Below are positions 50,560 to 58,785 of a stretch of 64,000 nt of DNA, in pieces (within the stretch, counting starts at the first letter, position 1; each line of letters starts with the position of its first letter). A program made the position numbers and the translations under genes. The notes beneath the pieces are model-generated. The model was not told the DNA's origin and made no database searches. It saw only the letters and a list, made by a program, of their open reading frames with translations. This stretch comes from Streptomyces viridochromogenes (GTDB taxonomy: Bacteria > Actinomycetota > Actinomycetes > Streptomycetales > Streptomycetaceae), in the NCBI RefSeq assembly GCF_001270495.1, contig NZ_LGUR01000211.1, forward strand, positions 1-64,000. The letters run 5' to 3'.

Positions 50560-51297
50560 GTGACCCTCAAAGGAACCGATACACCGCAGGGGCTGACACG
50601 CGAGCAGTTGCTCGCACTGCCGGCGGCTGTGAACTTGGAGACCGCGAACCGCGCGTTGTCACTCAGTAGGACGACGGGGTACGACATCGCCAGGCGCGGC
50701 CAGTATCCGTGCGCGGTCCTCCGCCTGGGGAACGCCTATCGGGTGGTCACTGCCGACCTGCTCAAGCTGCTCCACATCGATGCGCCGGAGCGCGCGGGCG
50801 GGGAGACACCGGCGACTGTGACGACCGAGGCGCAGGAGGGCGGCGTCCCTTCCAAGGGCTGCTGTTGTTACCGCGTGGGCCGCTGTGCTTGTCGGCGTGA
50901 GCTCGACCATGATCTCGTCCGTGGGCCGGCTGCTGCGGCGGGTCAGGTTGCGCAGGTCGTTGGGGACGCGGTCGGCGGTGGTGTCGCTTGGTGGGGGGCT
51001 ATCAGGCGAGCACTGCCTCTACCGAGGGGCGGGCGATGGAGAGCGCGCGCAGTTCGCGCGCGATGTGCGGGAGTTCGCTGCCCCCGCCGCGGGCTGCGTT
51101 GTACACGGGGATGGTCTCTCCTGGGCTGGTTGGAACCGTTCGATGCCGAGGGTGAAGGTCTTCGAGGCGTACTGCGCCACCACGGTCGGCGGGTAGGAAA
51201 TCGTGGGGCGGGTGAACCGGGCGGCACGGCGATGTGTACCGCCGCAGGGATGTCGTCGATCAGCTCGTGCAGGGCGGGGCAGACTCACCGCACATGA
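50560..51297 (+). CDS. Excisionase-like HTH protein with replaced 3' end
   Basis: The first about 85 residues (LTREQLLALPAAVNLETANRALSLSRTTGYDIARRGQYPCAVLRLGNAYRVVTADLLKLLHID) match the small helix-turn-helix proteins usually encoded just before tyrosine integrases in Streptomyces integrative elements. After about residue 95 the frame continues without family resemblance, antisense to degraded abiE genes. The native stop and the integrase were therefore probably lost in a deletion near 50,840-50,900. GTG 50560 is the likely start. The 245-residue open frame may still be translated but only its N-terminus is meaningful. Confidence 0.6.
   Translation: MTLKGTDTPQGLTREQLLALPAAVNLETANRALSLSRTTGYDIARRGQYPCAVLRLGNAYRVVTADLLKLLHIDAPERAGGETPATVTTEAQEGGVPSKGCCCYRVGRCACRRELDHDLVRGPAAAAGQVAQVVGDAVGGGVAWWGAIRRALPLPRGGRWRARAVRARCAGVRCPRRGLRCTRGWSLLGWLEPFDAEGEGLRGVLRHHGRRVGNRGAGEPGGTAMCTAAGMSSISSCRAGQTHRT
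50900..50995 (-). pseudogene. AbiEii-type toxin N-terminal remnant
   Basis: The minus strand encodes SDTTADRVPNDLRNLTRRSSRPTDEIMVEL, like the beginning of AbiEii/AbiGii nucleotidyltransferase toxins (LxNLARRTGRPTDELM). It stops matching after about 30 residues, short of the nucleotidyltransferase motif. It follows the AbiEi remnant in the expected order. Confidence 0.55.
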
Positions 51298-51523
51298 CAG
51301 CGCGAGGCGCACACGGCCAGTAGGTCCGCGTGTGCGGTCTCCGAGGCGTCTGTCCGCCGGTACACCCCGCGGGACAGTTCGTCCATCTTTCCTTCCGCGG
51401 CCAAGGACGCCAGATCGCGGGGGAGAGCAGGGCCCGACGCGCCTGTGCCGTCGTGAACGTGGGGAAGAGGTCGGCCAGCCGTCGCTCCAGGCGGTCCGCG
51501 GACTGGCAGGTAGCGCGAACCAC
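51002..51523 (-). pseudogene. Degraded AbiEi-type antitoxin
   Basis: Pieces of an AbiEi-family antitoxin are spread over three frames: LADLFPTFTTAQARRA, then (shifted) LASLAAEGKMDELSRGVYRRTDASETAHADLLAVCAS, an in-frame TGA, ALHELIDDIPAAVHIAVPPG, (shifted) YASKTFTLGIERFQPA, and (shifted) IPVYNAARG...ELPHIARELRALSIARPSVEAVLA with its stop at 51002-51004. At least three frameshifts, one stop and an internal deletion are needed to explain it. The intact family has a winged-helix domain that represses its operon and blocks the AbiEii toxin. Confidence 0.75.
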
Positions 51524-51555
51524 CAGGTCAGACGCCTGTTTTCGTGGGATTTCCT

Positions 51556-51607
51556 AGGGACTTTTCAGGGACTTTCACGTCAGTCCCAGGGAGCTTCCAG
51601 GGACTTT
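51556..51607 (+). repeat. AGGGACTTT iterons near right junction
   Basis: AGGGACTTT occurs at 51556, 51567 and 51599, with a degenerate AGGGAGCTT at 51588, spaced by 11 bp or multiples. The first two copies are identical to the pair at 33264. The layout suggests integrase or excisionase arm sites about 70-120 bp from the sdaA core. Confidence 0.75.
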
Positions 51608-51628
51608 CCGTCGCGTAAGAAGGAAAGG

Positions 51629-51670
51629 CCCCGACAGCGCTGAAAGACACGAACGCGCTGGTCAGGGCCT
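51629..51670 (-). terminator. Hairpin beyond the right sdaA remnant
   Basis: AGGCCCCGACAGCGC pairs with GCGCTGGTCAGGGCCT, allowing one bulge, with an AT-richer loop. It lies just past the sdaA stop on the minus strand, so it is probably the original sdaA terminator carried along. Confidence 0.6.
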
Positions 51671-51676
51671 GTTCCC

Positions 51677-51733
51677 TCAGCACTCGATGATGTTCACCGC
51701 GAGCCCGCCCCGCGCCGTCTCCTTGTACTTCAC
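51677..51733 (-). pseudogene. sdaA: 3' end remnant of L-serine dehydratase gene (right copy)
   Basis: The minus strand encodes VKYKETARGGLAVNIIEC and a stop at 51677-51679, the exact consensus C-terminus of actinobacterial L-serine ammonia-lyase as I remember it. It is less diverged than the left copy at 33133. Similarity ends at the same Val codon as in that copy. This copy retains a terminator-like hairpin downstream. It is interpreted as an internal junction between adjacent elements. Confidence 0.78.
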
Positions 51734-51850
51734 CTACAAAGGATCGGCGCTTGACTGTGGCTCTGACATGGAATTTCTCACGATTGATCATGGTTGATCG
51801 CGGCCTCATGGACGGTCCGGGGACTTTTCGTTCCGGGCTGGCCTCGGACG

Positions 51851-54800
51851 TCAGGGCTCCGTGGGAGGAGCGTGGTGGCCGGTCGCCACGGCGGTGGCCA
51901 GTTCCACTCGGGACCGTACGCCGATGCGCCGGTAGAGACGGTTCAGACGGGTCGACACACTCGTCTCGCTCACCGCCAGGACCTCGGCCAGTTGGCGGTT
52001 CGACAGCCCCTCGGAGACCAGCCGGGCCAGCAGCACCTCGGTCTCTTCGGCGACCGCCGGGTGCCGGGGCACCGGCAGTCCGGCCTCCCGCAGGGCCGCC
52101 CTGGTCCGGTGCCGCCACAGCAGCGCGCCCAGCCCACCGAACAGGTCGTACGCCTCGCGCAGCAGCTGTTCGGCAGTGGCGTCGCCGTGCGGTGGCTCCC
52201 CGCGTCCGGGCGCCGCGTGTTCGGCCCGGGCGACTGCCAGCAGCGTCCGGGCCAGCTCGAACGGCTGCCCGAGTGAACGGGCCAGGGTGATAGCGGCGCG
52301 TGCGTCCGGGACCCCCTTGAAGGGCCGGCGGTGCGGGCCGGGCAGTGCCGTGAGGGTCTCGATGCGGGTGCGCAGATGGGTCAGCCGGTCGCAGTCGCGG
52401 CCCCTGCGGGCGACGCGGGACAGCTCGCCCAGACCGGACGCGACCAGGTCGGGCCGCCCCCTCTCGGCCTCGATCAGGGTCAGTCCCGACCACAAGGCCG
52501 CCGTGCCCAGCACGAAGCCGCTGCGGGTGGCCTCGGACAGCCCTTGGCGCAGGGTGTCGCGTGCCGCGTCGGTCCGGCCGAGGAACCGGTGGACCGCGGC
52601 CTTTTCGGCGGCCAGCAGGTACGACATCGGCAGTCCGGCCGGGTCCGGGAGGTCGAGCACCGTCCCCGCCCGGGAGGGCCAGCCCTGTGCGAGCAGCGCG
52701 GTGGCCGCCCTCGCGTGGACCAGGAGGTCGAGTGGTCCGCGCGCGGTCGGCGGGCTGTTGGCCATGAGGGAGCCGGCGGCGGCCAGCGCCTGCTGCCAGG
52801 CGCCGGTGAGGAATCGGTGCATCACGGTGTATTTCAGGGGCAGGCAGTCCACGGTCACCCCTTGCTCGGCGAGCAGCTCCGTGACCTTCCGGGAGTCCTC
52901 CGCGATCAGCAGATGTTCGCACAGGGATGCCGTGTACTCGAACGTGCGTACGTGGCTGGAGGGACGGTCGGCCGGGGTCCGCAGCAAGTCGTACAGGGGC
53001 GTCGGATCGCCCGCGATGAGCCCGACGACCGCCCTGGAGGCGTTCGCGGCCTGCCGCTCGCACTCCTCCGTGAACCGGCGCGTGTCCGCGGCCGTGAGCA
53101 GCGTGGGGATGTCAGACCAGCGGCCGAGCAGGGAGGCGGCCAGCACGGCGGGGACCATGAGGCGCTCGCGCGCGTTCGTGACCAGCGCCCAGTACCGCTG
53201 CGACAGCCCGGCTGTGTCGCCGCGCGCGGCCAGTTGGGCCACTTCGACGGCCAGCAGTCGCCGCCGGGTGCAGGGGTCCGGCTGTTCGGGCAGGTTCCGC
53301 ACCAGCGCCCACACGGTCTCGTCGAGGGGCTGGAACTGCTTCATGTGCAGTGTGCGCACCGCGTAGTCGGTCACCGCGGCCGCGCACCGCTGGTCGTCGT
53401 CGCAGGCCTCGACGGCGGCCGTCAGCCATCCGGCGGACTGCCTCGGCCGGGAGTCGGACAGCCGCTCGACGATGCCGAACAGGTCGCGGGCGGCCCGTTC
53501 CCGGTCGACCAGGCCGCCGGCGTCCACCAGCCGGTCCGCCAGCCAGGCGTCCCGCGCCGGATCGTCGCCCTGCCGGGTGCCGTCCCCGTCCGCCCGGTCC
53601 TCCGCCGCCCAGCGGGCCCGCACGGCAACGGCCGACACGACCCGCCGCTCGTACGGCCCCGCCCGGGTCCGCAGGGCGACGCCGACGAGCGGAATCCGAA
53701 ACCTCCAGCCGACCGGCTCCCGCGCCCCTGCTGCAGAGGACCGAGCGTCGACATCCGGAATCCGCGCCCCGGCGTCGGAGGACTGGGTCTCGGCTTCCGG
53801 AATCCGCGTGCCGGCGTCGGAGGACCGGGTCTCGGCTTCCGGAATCCGCGTGTCGGCGTCGGAGGACCGGGTCTCGGCTTCCGGAATCCGCGCCCCGACG
53901 TCGGAGGACCGGGTCTCGGCTTCCGGAATCCGCGTGCTGGCCTTCCAGGATCGCGGCCCGACTTCCGGGGACCGAGCCTCGGCCTCCGGGAACCGTGGCC
54001 CGACACCTGGTGACCGCGCTCCGTTCTCCGGGTGTCGCGTGCCTTCCGCTGGGGACCGCACCCCGGTCCCCAGGGGTCGGGGCCCGGCCTCTGGGGGCCG
54101 CGCGTCGGTGTCCGCGGATCGCGGTCCCGTCACCAGGCCGCATCGCGTCAGGTGGTCCAGCGCCTCCGTGACCGTCTCGCGGGGCAGGTCCGTCGCGGTG
54201 GCGATGAGGTCCGGGGTTTGTTCGGCGAGGTCCTCCAGCAGGCTCAGCGCGCGGGCTGTCCGCCAGATCGGGTCGCCGAGTCCGTGCAGGAACGCAGTGA
54301 AACGGTCGTTGCCGCGCAGCACGGGCGGCGGCTGGTCCGCCACCAGATGCGCGCGGCCGATCAGCACCCGGATCATGGCCGACCCGGCGGGCGCGACAAC
54401 CGCCATGACCGCCGCGGGGTTACCTCCGCTGAGCCGGTGCACCTCGTCCACCAGGATGTCGTCCGGTACGGCCCGGAGCCGGTCGGTGAGCAACCGGACC
54501 AGGTCGCTCCGGGTGAGCGGGGGGAGCTCGACGACGTAAGTCCCGTCCCATGGAGCGGACCCGGGCCCGACGACGCTCAGGACGAGCCGGACGGACGGCA
54601 GCGTCGGCAACAGAGAGCGCAGTAGCGCCAGCGTCTCCGGGTCGGCGTGCTGGGCGTCGTCCACCAGCAGGACGACGGGCCCGTGCGCACGCAGCGCCTG
54701 CTCCAGGGCACCGGAACCGTCCCGCGGACACTGGTCGTACGGACTGGTGGTCGCACCGCCCCGGCGGGGTTCGAGGGTGCGGCCGGCCGTGGGGGACGCG

Positions 54801-55111
54801 GGCGTCGGATCCACGAGCGCCGTCAGCAGCCGGTGCGCGAGCAGCCCCGGCGTCAGCGCCTCGCCGGGCAGACACCGCACGAGGTGCGCGGGGGTGCCGG
54901 CGGCCCGCAGCCGACGGCCGAGGGTGGCGAGCACGGTGCTGCGCCCGGCTCCGACCTCACCGTGCAGCAGCACGACGAAGGGGCCGGAGGGGGAGGTGAC
55001 CGCGTCCCACAGGCGGCGAATCTCGTCGTCCCGCCCGACCGGTTCCCGCGGGGCGGCAGGGCCGGCGGGCTCCTCGCTCGTGCCCGGGTGATCGGCGCAG
55101 CGTGCGGTCAT
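51851..55111 (-). CDS. LAL-type LuxR regulator with Walker A Arg variant and internal repeats
   Basis: This is a 1086-residue AAA-type transcriptional regulator. An N-terminal ATPase has GEVGAGRST as Walker A (Lys replaced by Arg) and Walker B VVLLVDDAQHAD. A low-complexity insertion at about residues 365-460 is built from 14-residue repeats TRIPEAETRSSDA(G/D), encoded by 42-nt units. Helical repeats follow, and a C-terminal LuxR helix-turn-helix (LVSEGLSNRQLAEVLAVSETSVSTRLNRLYRRIGVRSRVELA). ATG 55111 follows CAGGGGGTGGCC. It is divergent from another LAL gene. LAL proteins activate antibiotic clusters; ATP dependence may be reduced here. Confidence 0.88.
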   Translation of the reverse strand: MTARCADHPGTSEEPAGPAAPREPVGRDDEIRRLWDAVTSPSGPFVVLLHGEVGAGRSTVLATLGRRLRAAGTPAHLVRCLPGEALTPGLLAHRLLTALVDPTPASPTAGRTLEPRRGGATTSPYDQCPRDGSGALEQALRAHGPVVLLVDDAQHADPETLALLRSLLPTLPSVRLVLSVVGPGSAPWDGTYVVELPPLTRSDLVRLLTDRLRAVPDDILVDEVHRLSGGNPAAVMAVVAPAGSAMIRVLIGRAHLVADQPPPVLRGNDRFTAFLHGLGDPIWRTARALSLLEDLAEQTPDLIATATDLPRETVTEALDHLTRCGLVTGPRSADTDARPPEAGPRPLGTGVRSPAEGTRHPENGARSPGVGPRFPEAEARSPEVGPRSWKASTRIPEAETRSSDVGARIPEAETRSSDADTRIPEAETRSSDAGTRIPEAETQSSDAGARIPDVDARSSAAGAREPVGWRFRIPLVGVALRTRAGPYERRVVSAVAVRARWAAEDRADGDGTRQGDDPARDAWLADRLVDAGGLVDRERAARDLFGIVERLSDSRPRQSAGWLTAAVEACDDDQRCAAAVTDYAVRTLHMKQFQPLDETVWALVRNLPEQPDPCTRRRLLAVEVAQLAARGDTAGLSQRYWALVTNARERLMVPAVLAASLLGRWSDIPTLLTAADTRRFTEECERQAANASRAVVGLIAGDPTPLYDLLRTPADRPSSHVRTFEYTASLCEHLLIAEDSRKVTELLAEQGVTVDCLPLKYTVMHRFLTGAWQQALAAAGSLMANSPPTARGPLDLLVHARAATALLAQGWPSRAGTVLDLPDPAGLPMSYLLAAEKAAVHRFLGRTDAARDTLRQGLSEATRSGFVLGTAALWSGLTLIEAERGRPDLVASGLGELSRVARRGRDCDRLTHLRTRIETLTALPGPHRRPFKGVPDARAAITLARSLGQPFELARTLLAVARAEHAAPGRGEPPHGDATAEQLLREAYDLFGGLGALLWRHRTRAALREAGLPVPRHPAVAEETEVLLARLVSEGLSNRQLAEVLAVSETSVSTRLNRLYRRIGVRSRVELATAVATGHHAPPTEP
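53755..53964 (-). repeat. 42-nt in-frame tandem repeat inside LAL regulator
   Basis: Units starting CCGGAATCCGCG recur at 53755, 53797, 53839, 53881 and 53923, exactly 42 bases apart, nearly identical. They encode 14-residue repeats and shade into more diverged copies to the right (to about 54110). Copy number is likely to differ among strains. Confidence 0.95.
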
Positions 55112-55266
55112 GGCCACCCCCTGAAGGTTTTGGTGAGCCGCCTTCCACCCGTGCCGGAAGCATGCCGGACGGACCAGCAGCCTTATTGACCGTTCAAGCA
55201 ATTATAGATCAACTAGGGCTGTCCGGATGGAAGTTCGATCAAAGCGCATACTCGGAGGTGCCGAGG
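55112..55266. promoter_or_regulatory. Divergent promoter region between two LAL genes
   Basis: This 155-base gap includes an AT-rich core (55184-55215, TTATTGACCGTTCAAGCAAT then TATAGATCAAC) standing out from the GC-rich surroundings. TTGAC and TATAGA-like elements exist on both strands, but the spacings are not consensus. It is likely that both LAL genes are driven from here. Confidence 0.45.
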
Positions 55267-58035
55267 GTGTCACCCATTCCGAACCGGGAGACCACCGTAG
55301 TGGTCGGGCGCGAGGACGAGCTCGACGAGCTCGGCGCCGCACTGCGCGACGCCGGTTCCCGGGGGCGTCTGCTGGCCGTGCACGGCCAGCCCGGGGTCGG
55401 CAAGACCACACTGGCCGAGGCCGCGCTGCGCCCGGTCGCGCGCGACGGGCACCTGGTGATCAGACTGCGGCCGGGGCCGCGCGGCACACCCGGGCTGGAC
55501 TCGCTTGTCGACCAGGTGTGCGCCCTCCTGGCCGAGGAGGGCGGTTCGGGAGCCGCCGTCCGGGCGGCGGCGCTCCGGCGCGGCCGGCACGGGCTCGCCC
55601 TGATGCTGCGGACCCTGTCGGCCGTGATACGGGCCGCTGGGCCCCGGCCGCTGGCGGTGCTGTTCGACGACGCCCACCGCCTGGCGGCCCAGGACCGGGG
55701 TCCGGTCGCCGCGCTGTTGCTGGGACTGCGGTCGGCCGGTGCGTGCGTCCTGGTGTGCGGGGTGCTGGAGGCGGTGGACCCGAGCCTGGTCAGGGGACTG
55801 GCCGGGGTGGCGGACCGGACCCTGGAACTGCCGCCCCTGACCGTCGGGCAGTGCGCCGAGCTGATCAGCAGCCGTCTCGGCGTGCCGCCCGCCGCGGAGC
55901 TGGTGGCCGCGGTCCGCCGTGGCCTCGGACCGGACGCCGGGGGAAACCCGGGGGCGGTGATGCGGGCGGTCGATACGCTGCGGGAGCGCGACCGGCTGGT
56001 CGTGGTCGACGAACGCGTCTACCTGGCCGACCCGCGCACCCCGATACTGCTGCCCCTGTTCCAGGCACGGCCAAGGGAATGGCTGCCGAGTACGGACGGG
56101 CGCGGGTCGGCCGACGACCCCTTCCCCGGCGAGGTGCTGGCCCTGCTGACCCGGCTGACGGGGGTGGGGGAGACCACCGTGGACGACTACCTGAATCTGG
56201 CTCCCGAACTGGGCACCACACAGGACCGCCTGGGCCGGCTCCTCGACACCCTGGTGTCCCTGGAACTGGTCGCCGTCGACGACCGGCAGCGGCTCACCTG
56301 CACCGTCCCCGCGGCCGCCGAACTCCCGGCCCACCGCACCGAGGACGACGTCGCCCGGCTGCACGTCCGGCTGGTGCTCAACGCGTACCGGCCGCACCGC
56401 GCCCGGCCACCTGCCCCGCGCCTCGTCGACCACGCGCTCGCGGCCGGGACCCGGCTTCTCCCTCCCCTGCGGACCGAACTGCTGCTGGCCGCCGTCCGAG
56501 AGCAGGACCCGCAGGAGCCGTTACGGACCCTCGGCGCCTGCCGGGCGCTCCTGGACGAGCTCCCCGCCGACGACGCACACCTGCCCCGCATCCTGCACAG
56601 CGCTGTCCCCCTCCTGCTCCGCCACGGCCTCCCCGCCGAGCTGCTCGCCCTCGGCACCCGGTTGCTGCCCCGCCTCGCCCCGGGAGCCGTCCTCGCGCAG
56701 CTCGCACAGGCCTGGGCCCTGGCCGCCGTACACGATCAGTGGCTCGGTCTGTACACCGTGGACCACGACTCCCCGGCCGCCCGGGTGGCGCGGCGGATGC
56801 CGGAGGCCGTGGCACTGGTGACCCTCGCCGCACGCCTGCACTCCGGGACGCACCGACTGCCGTCCGACTGCTTGCCGGTGTTCGCGGGTGGTTCGGCGGA
56901 GCTGCCGTCCGCCGACGAGGCCGAGGTGCTGATCCGGGCCCTGAACACGTGGACCGAGGGGGCACGGGGTGCCGCGCGGGCGCCCGGGGTGCCGTACGCG
57001 ATCCGCGAGGCGCTCGGGCTCGGTGATCTGGCGAGCTGCTGGGCGACCCTGCCCGGAAAGAGGCCCAAGGTGTTCCCGGAGAGTCCGCTGCACGTCCACC
57101 AAGCCCTGGTCCGCGAGTACCTCACCGGATCCTGGGACGTCGCCCTGAGCCTGGCGGGCAGCCTCGAGGCGGGCCCGGGGGCCACCGGGCGCGGTCCGCT
57201 GTACCTGCACAGTCGTGCCCTCGCCGCCGAGATCTGCCGCCGGCGGGGCGACCTCGGGCGGGCGGCGGCCTGGCTGGACCGGGTCGCGGACGGCGCGGAG
57301 CACCTGCCGTTGCTGAGCTGGGCCCGCGCGGGGCTGCTGCACGGCCAGGGCGACACAGCGGGCGCGTGGCGACAGGGAAGGCGGGACTGCGACGCGCTGT
57401 GGCGGGCGGGCCGGACCGCGGGGCTTGAGCGGCCGTTGCTGCGGGTGCTCTGCTACGCGTCGCGGGACCCGGAGGGCGTCGCCGACGCCGGTGCCGCGCT
57501 GGAACAGTTGGAGGAGCTCGACACGGTCGCCCCGTCCCGGCTGACCCGCGCCGCCTTGCTGCTCGGGCGCGGACTGGCACGGGACGACGTGGACGGTGCC
57601 GTCGGCGGGTACAGGCTCCTCGACGCGCATGGGGGCCGGCAGGCGGCCTTCAGCGCCGCGGTGTGGCTGCTGCGGCGGACCGGTGAGCAGCGGTGGCTGC
57701 GGGAGGCATGGCGGCAGCACGAGGGCATGGCGTCGCGGCCGGCCCGGAAGACCCTCGTACGCCTCGCCGCCGAGTTCCGCCTCGTGGTGCCCCGGCCCAG
57801 CGGGGACCGCCTGCTCCCGAGCCGGCTCGATCTGAGGATCGTCGAGATGGTCGCCGGCGGGTCGACCAACCGGCAGATCGCGACCGCCCTCGCGCGCAGC
57901 GAGAAGAGCATCGAGGCGCACCTTGCGAAGATCTTCAGATGCACCGGCCGCCGTTCGCGGGTGGCACTGGCGACGGCCTGGCTGGACGGAGGACTTCCGC
58001 GCACCGCGACCGCGCAAGGGCACTGCGCGCCGTGA
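55267..58035 (+). CDS. LAL-type LuxR-family regulator
   Basis: This is a 922-residue ATP-dependent regulator. GTG 55267 follows GGAGG by 8 bases; the product begins MSPIPNRETTVVVGREDELDELGAAL. Walker A GQPGVGKTT is canonical (about residue 43), Walker B LAVLFDDAHRLA near 135, followed by a helical MalT-like sensor region and a C-terminal LuxR helix-turn-helix (LRIVEMVAGGSTNRQIATALARSEKSIEAHLAKIFRCTGRRSRVALA). It is divergent from the Arg-variant LAL gene and upstream of an orphan LuxR regulator, so it probably belongs to the control circuit of the SerRS/SARP/KAS cluster to the right. Confidence 0.92.
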   Translation: MSPIPNRETTVVVGREDELDELGAALRDAGSRGRLLAVHGQPGVGKTTLAEAALRPVARDGHLVIRLRPGPRGTPGLDSLVDQVCALLAEEGGSGAAVRAAALRRGRHGLALMLRTLSAVIRAAGPRPLAVLFDDAHRLAAQDRGPVAALLLGLRSAGACVLVCGVLEAVDPSLVRGLAGVADRTLELPPLTVGQCAELISSRLGVPPAAELVAAVRRGLGPDAGGNPGAVMRAVDTLRERDRLVVVDERVYLADPRTPILLPLFQARPREWLPSTDGRGSADDPFPGEVLALLTRLTGVGETTVDDYLNLAPELGTTQDRLGRLLDTLVSLELVAVDDRQRLTCTVPAAAELPAHRTEDDVARLHVRLVLNAYRPHRARPPAPRLVDHALAAGTRLLPPLRTELLLAAVREQDPQEPLRTLGACRALLDELPADDAHLPRILHSAVPLLLRHGLPAELLALGTRLLPRLAPGAVLAQLAQAWALAAVHDQWLGLYTVDHDSPAARVARRMPEAVALVTLAARLHSGTHRLPSDCLPVFAGGSAELPSADEAEVLIRALNTWTEGARGAARAPGVPYAIREALGLGDLASCWATLPGKRPKVFPESPLHVHQALVREYLTGSWDVALSLAGSLEAGPGATGRGPLYLHSRALAAEICRRRGDLGRAAAWLDRVADGAEHLPLLSWARAGLLHGQGDTAGAWRQGRRDCDALWRAGRTAGLERPLLRVLCYASRDPEGVADAGAALEQLEELDTVAPSRLTRAALLLGRGLARDDVDGAVGGYRLLDAHGGRQAAFSAAVWLLRRTGEQRWLREAWRQHEGMASRPARKTLVRLAAEFRLVVPRPSGDRLLPSRLDLRIVEMVAGGSTNRQIATALARSEKSIEAHLAKIFRCTGRRSRVALATAWLDGGLPRTATAQGHCAP

Positions 58036-58160
58036 TTCCCGTGCTGTGACTTTTCCCTACAACCTCTTCCGACCTGGGTGCACGGCGTGTGACAGTCCGT
58101 GTTCCTGTGCCACCATCAACAGCGTTCGGAAGCGGTCGTTCCGTCACGGAGGAGGCCTTC

Positions 58161-58778
58161 GTGCGTCTTGTGCGGGTAGCGGTTCACGCGGAGGACCCCC
58201 TGAGTTTCCTGGGGCTGACCGGCGCGCTGCAAAAACCCGGAACGAAACTCGTCGACGTCGCTCTGGGCACGGAGGCCGACGTGACCGTCGTCTCCGTACC
58301 GCAGGTGGGTGCGGCCACCATGGAGCTCCTGCGGAACCTGGCGAAACCGGCCTGCGGATTCCTGCTCATTTCTGGCGACACCTGGAATGCCGACTACTCG
58401 GAGACGGCCGAACTCGGAGTCCGCGCCGTGTTGCGACGGGTCGAATTCACTCAGGAGCGACTGCTCGAGGCCGTGGAGCTCGTGGCGGAGGGGCAGGCGT
58501 GCTTTCCGGCAGCTCTGCAGAGCGGACTGCTCGACTATGTGAGCCGGGTGCAGCGGGATGTCCTCGCGCCCCGGGGACTTTCCGCCTCGGGCCTGTCGAA
58601 GCGGGAAGCCGACGTCCTGCGGATGGCGGCCGACGGGTACAGCAATGCTGAGATATCGAAGAAATTGCAGTGTTCGGAGCGGACGGTCAAGACTGTCTTC
58701 TCCGGCCTGATGAAGCGGCTCCGACTGCGGAACCGGACGCATGTCGCGGCGTACGCCATCCGTGAGGGTCTCATCTGA
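58161..58778 (+). CDS. LuxR-family regulator with atypical receiver domain
   Basis: This is a 205-residue NarL-like protein. GTG 58161 is preceded by GGAGGA at 7 bases, better than the earlier in-frame start at 58089. The N-terminal 120 residues follow a receiver pattern (VRLVRVAVHAEDPLSFLGL), but the phospho-acceptor site reads VTVVSVPQVG, with no Asp. The helix-turn-helix LSKREADVLRMAADGYSNAEISKKLQCSERTVKTVFSGLMKRLRLRNRTHVAAYA is intact. No kinase gene is adjacent. Such phosphorylation-independent regulators often respond to ligands or protein partners in antibiotic clusters. Confidence 0.9.
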   Translation: MRLVRVAVHAEDPLSFLGLTGALQKPGTKLVDVALGTEADVTVVSVPQVGAATMELLRNLAKPACGFLLISGDTWNADYSETAELGVRAVLRRVEFTQERLLEAVELVAEGQACFPAALQSGLLDYVSRVQRDVLAPRGLSASGLSKREADVLRMAADGYSNAEISKKLQCSERTVKTVFSGLMKRLRLRNRTHVAAYAIREGLI

Positions 58779-58785
58779 GTCTCCA

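Larger units (their letters stand above)
33133..51733. mobile_element. Putative integrated genomic island bounded by sdaA 3' copies
   Basis: This is about 18.6 kb between two truncated copies of the sdaA 3' end. Inside are AGGGACTTT iterons close to each end, a tRNA 3' fragment, an excisionase-like gene without integrase, several degraded toxin-antitoxin/abortive-infection genes and a specialised KAS/ACOX operon. An intact integrase gene is not present, so the element is probably immobile or depended on a neighbour. Boundaries are inferred from the repeats only. Confidence 0.5.

Noticed and set aside
51528..53063. 511-residue minus-strand frame ending in the att region
   Set aside because: It is a shifted frame of the LAL regulator. 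Its tail only passes through the sdaA remnant and iterons.
53755..53964. CRISPR-like periodicity at 42 bp
   Set aside because: The units are contiguous, in frame, and encode a protein repeat; there are no spacers.
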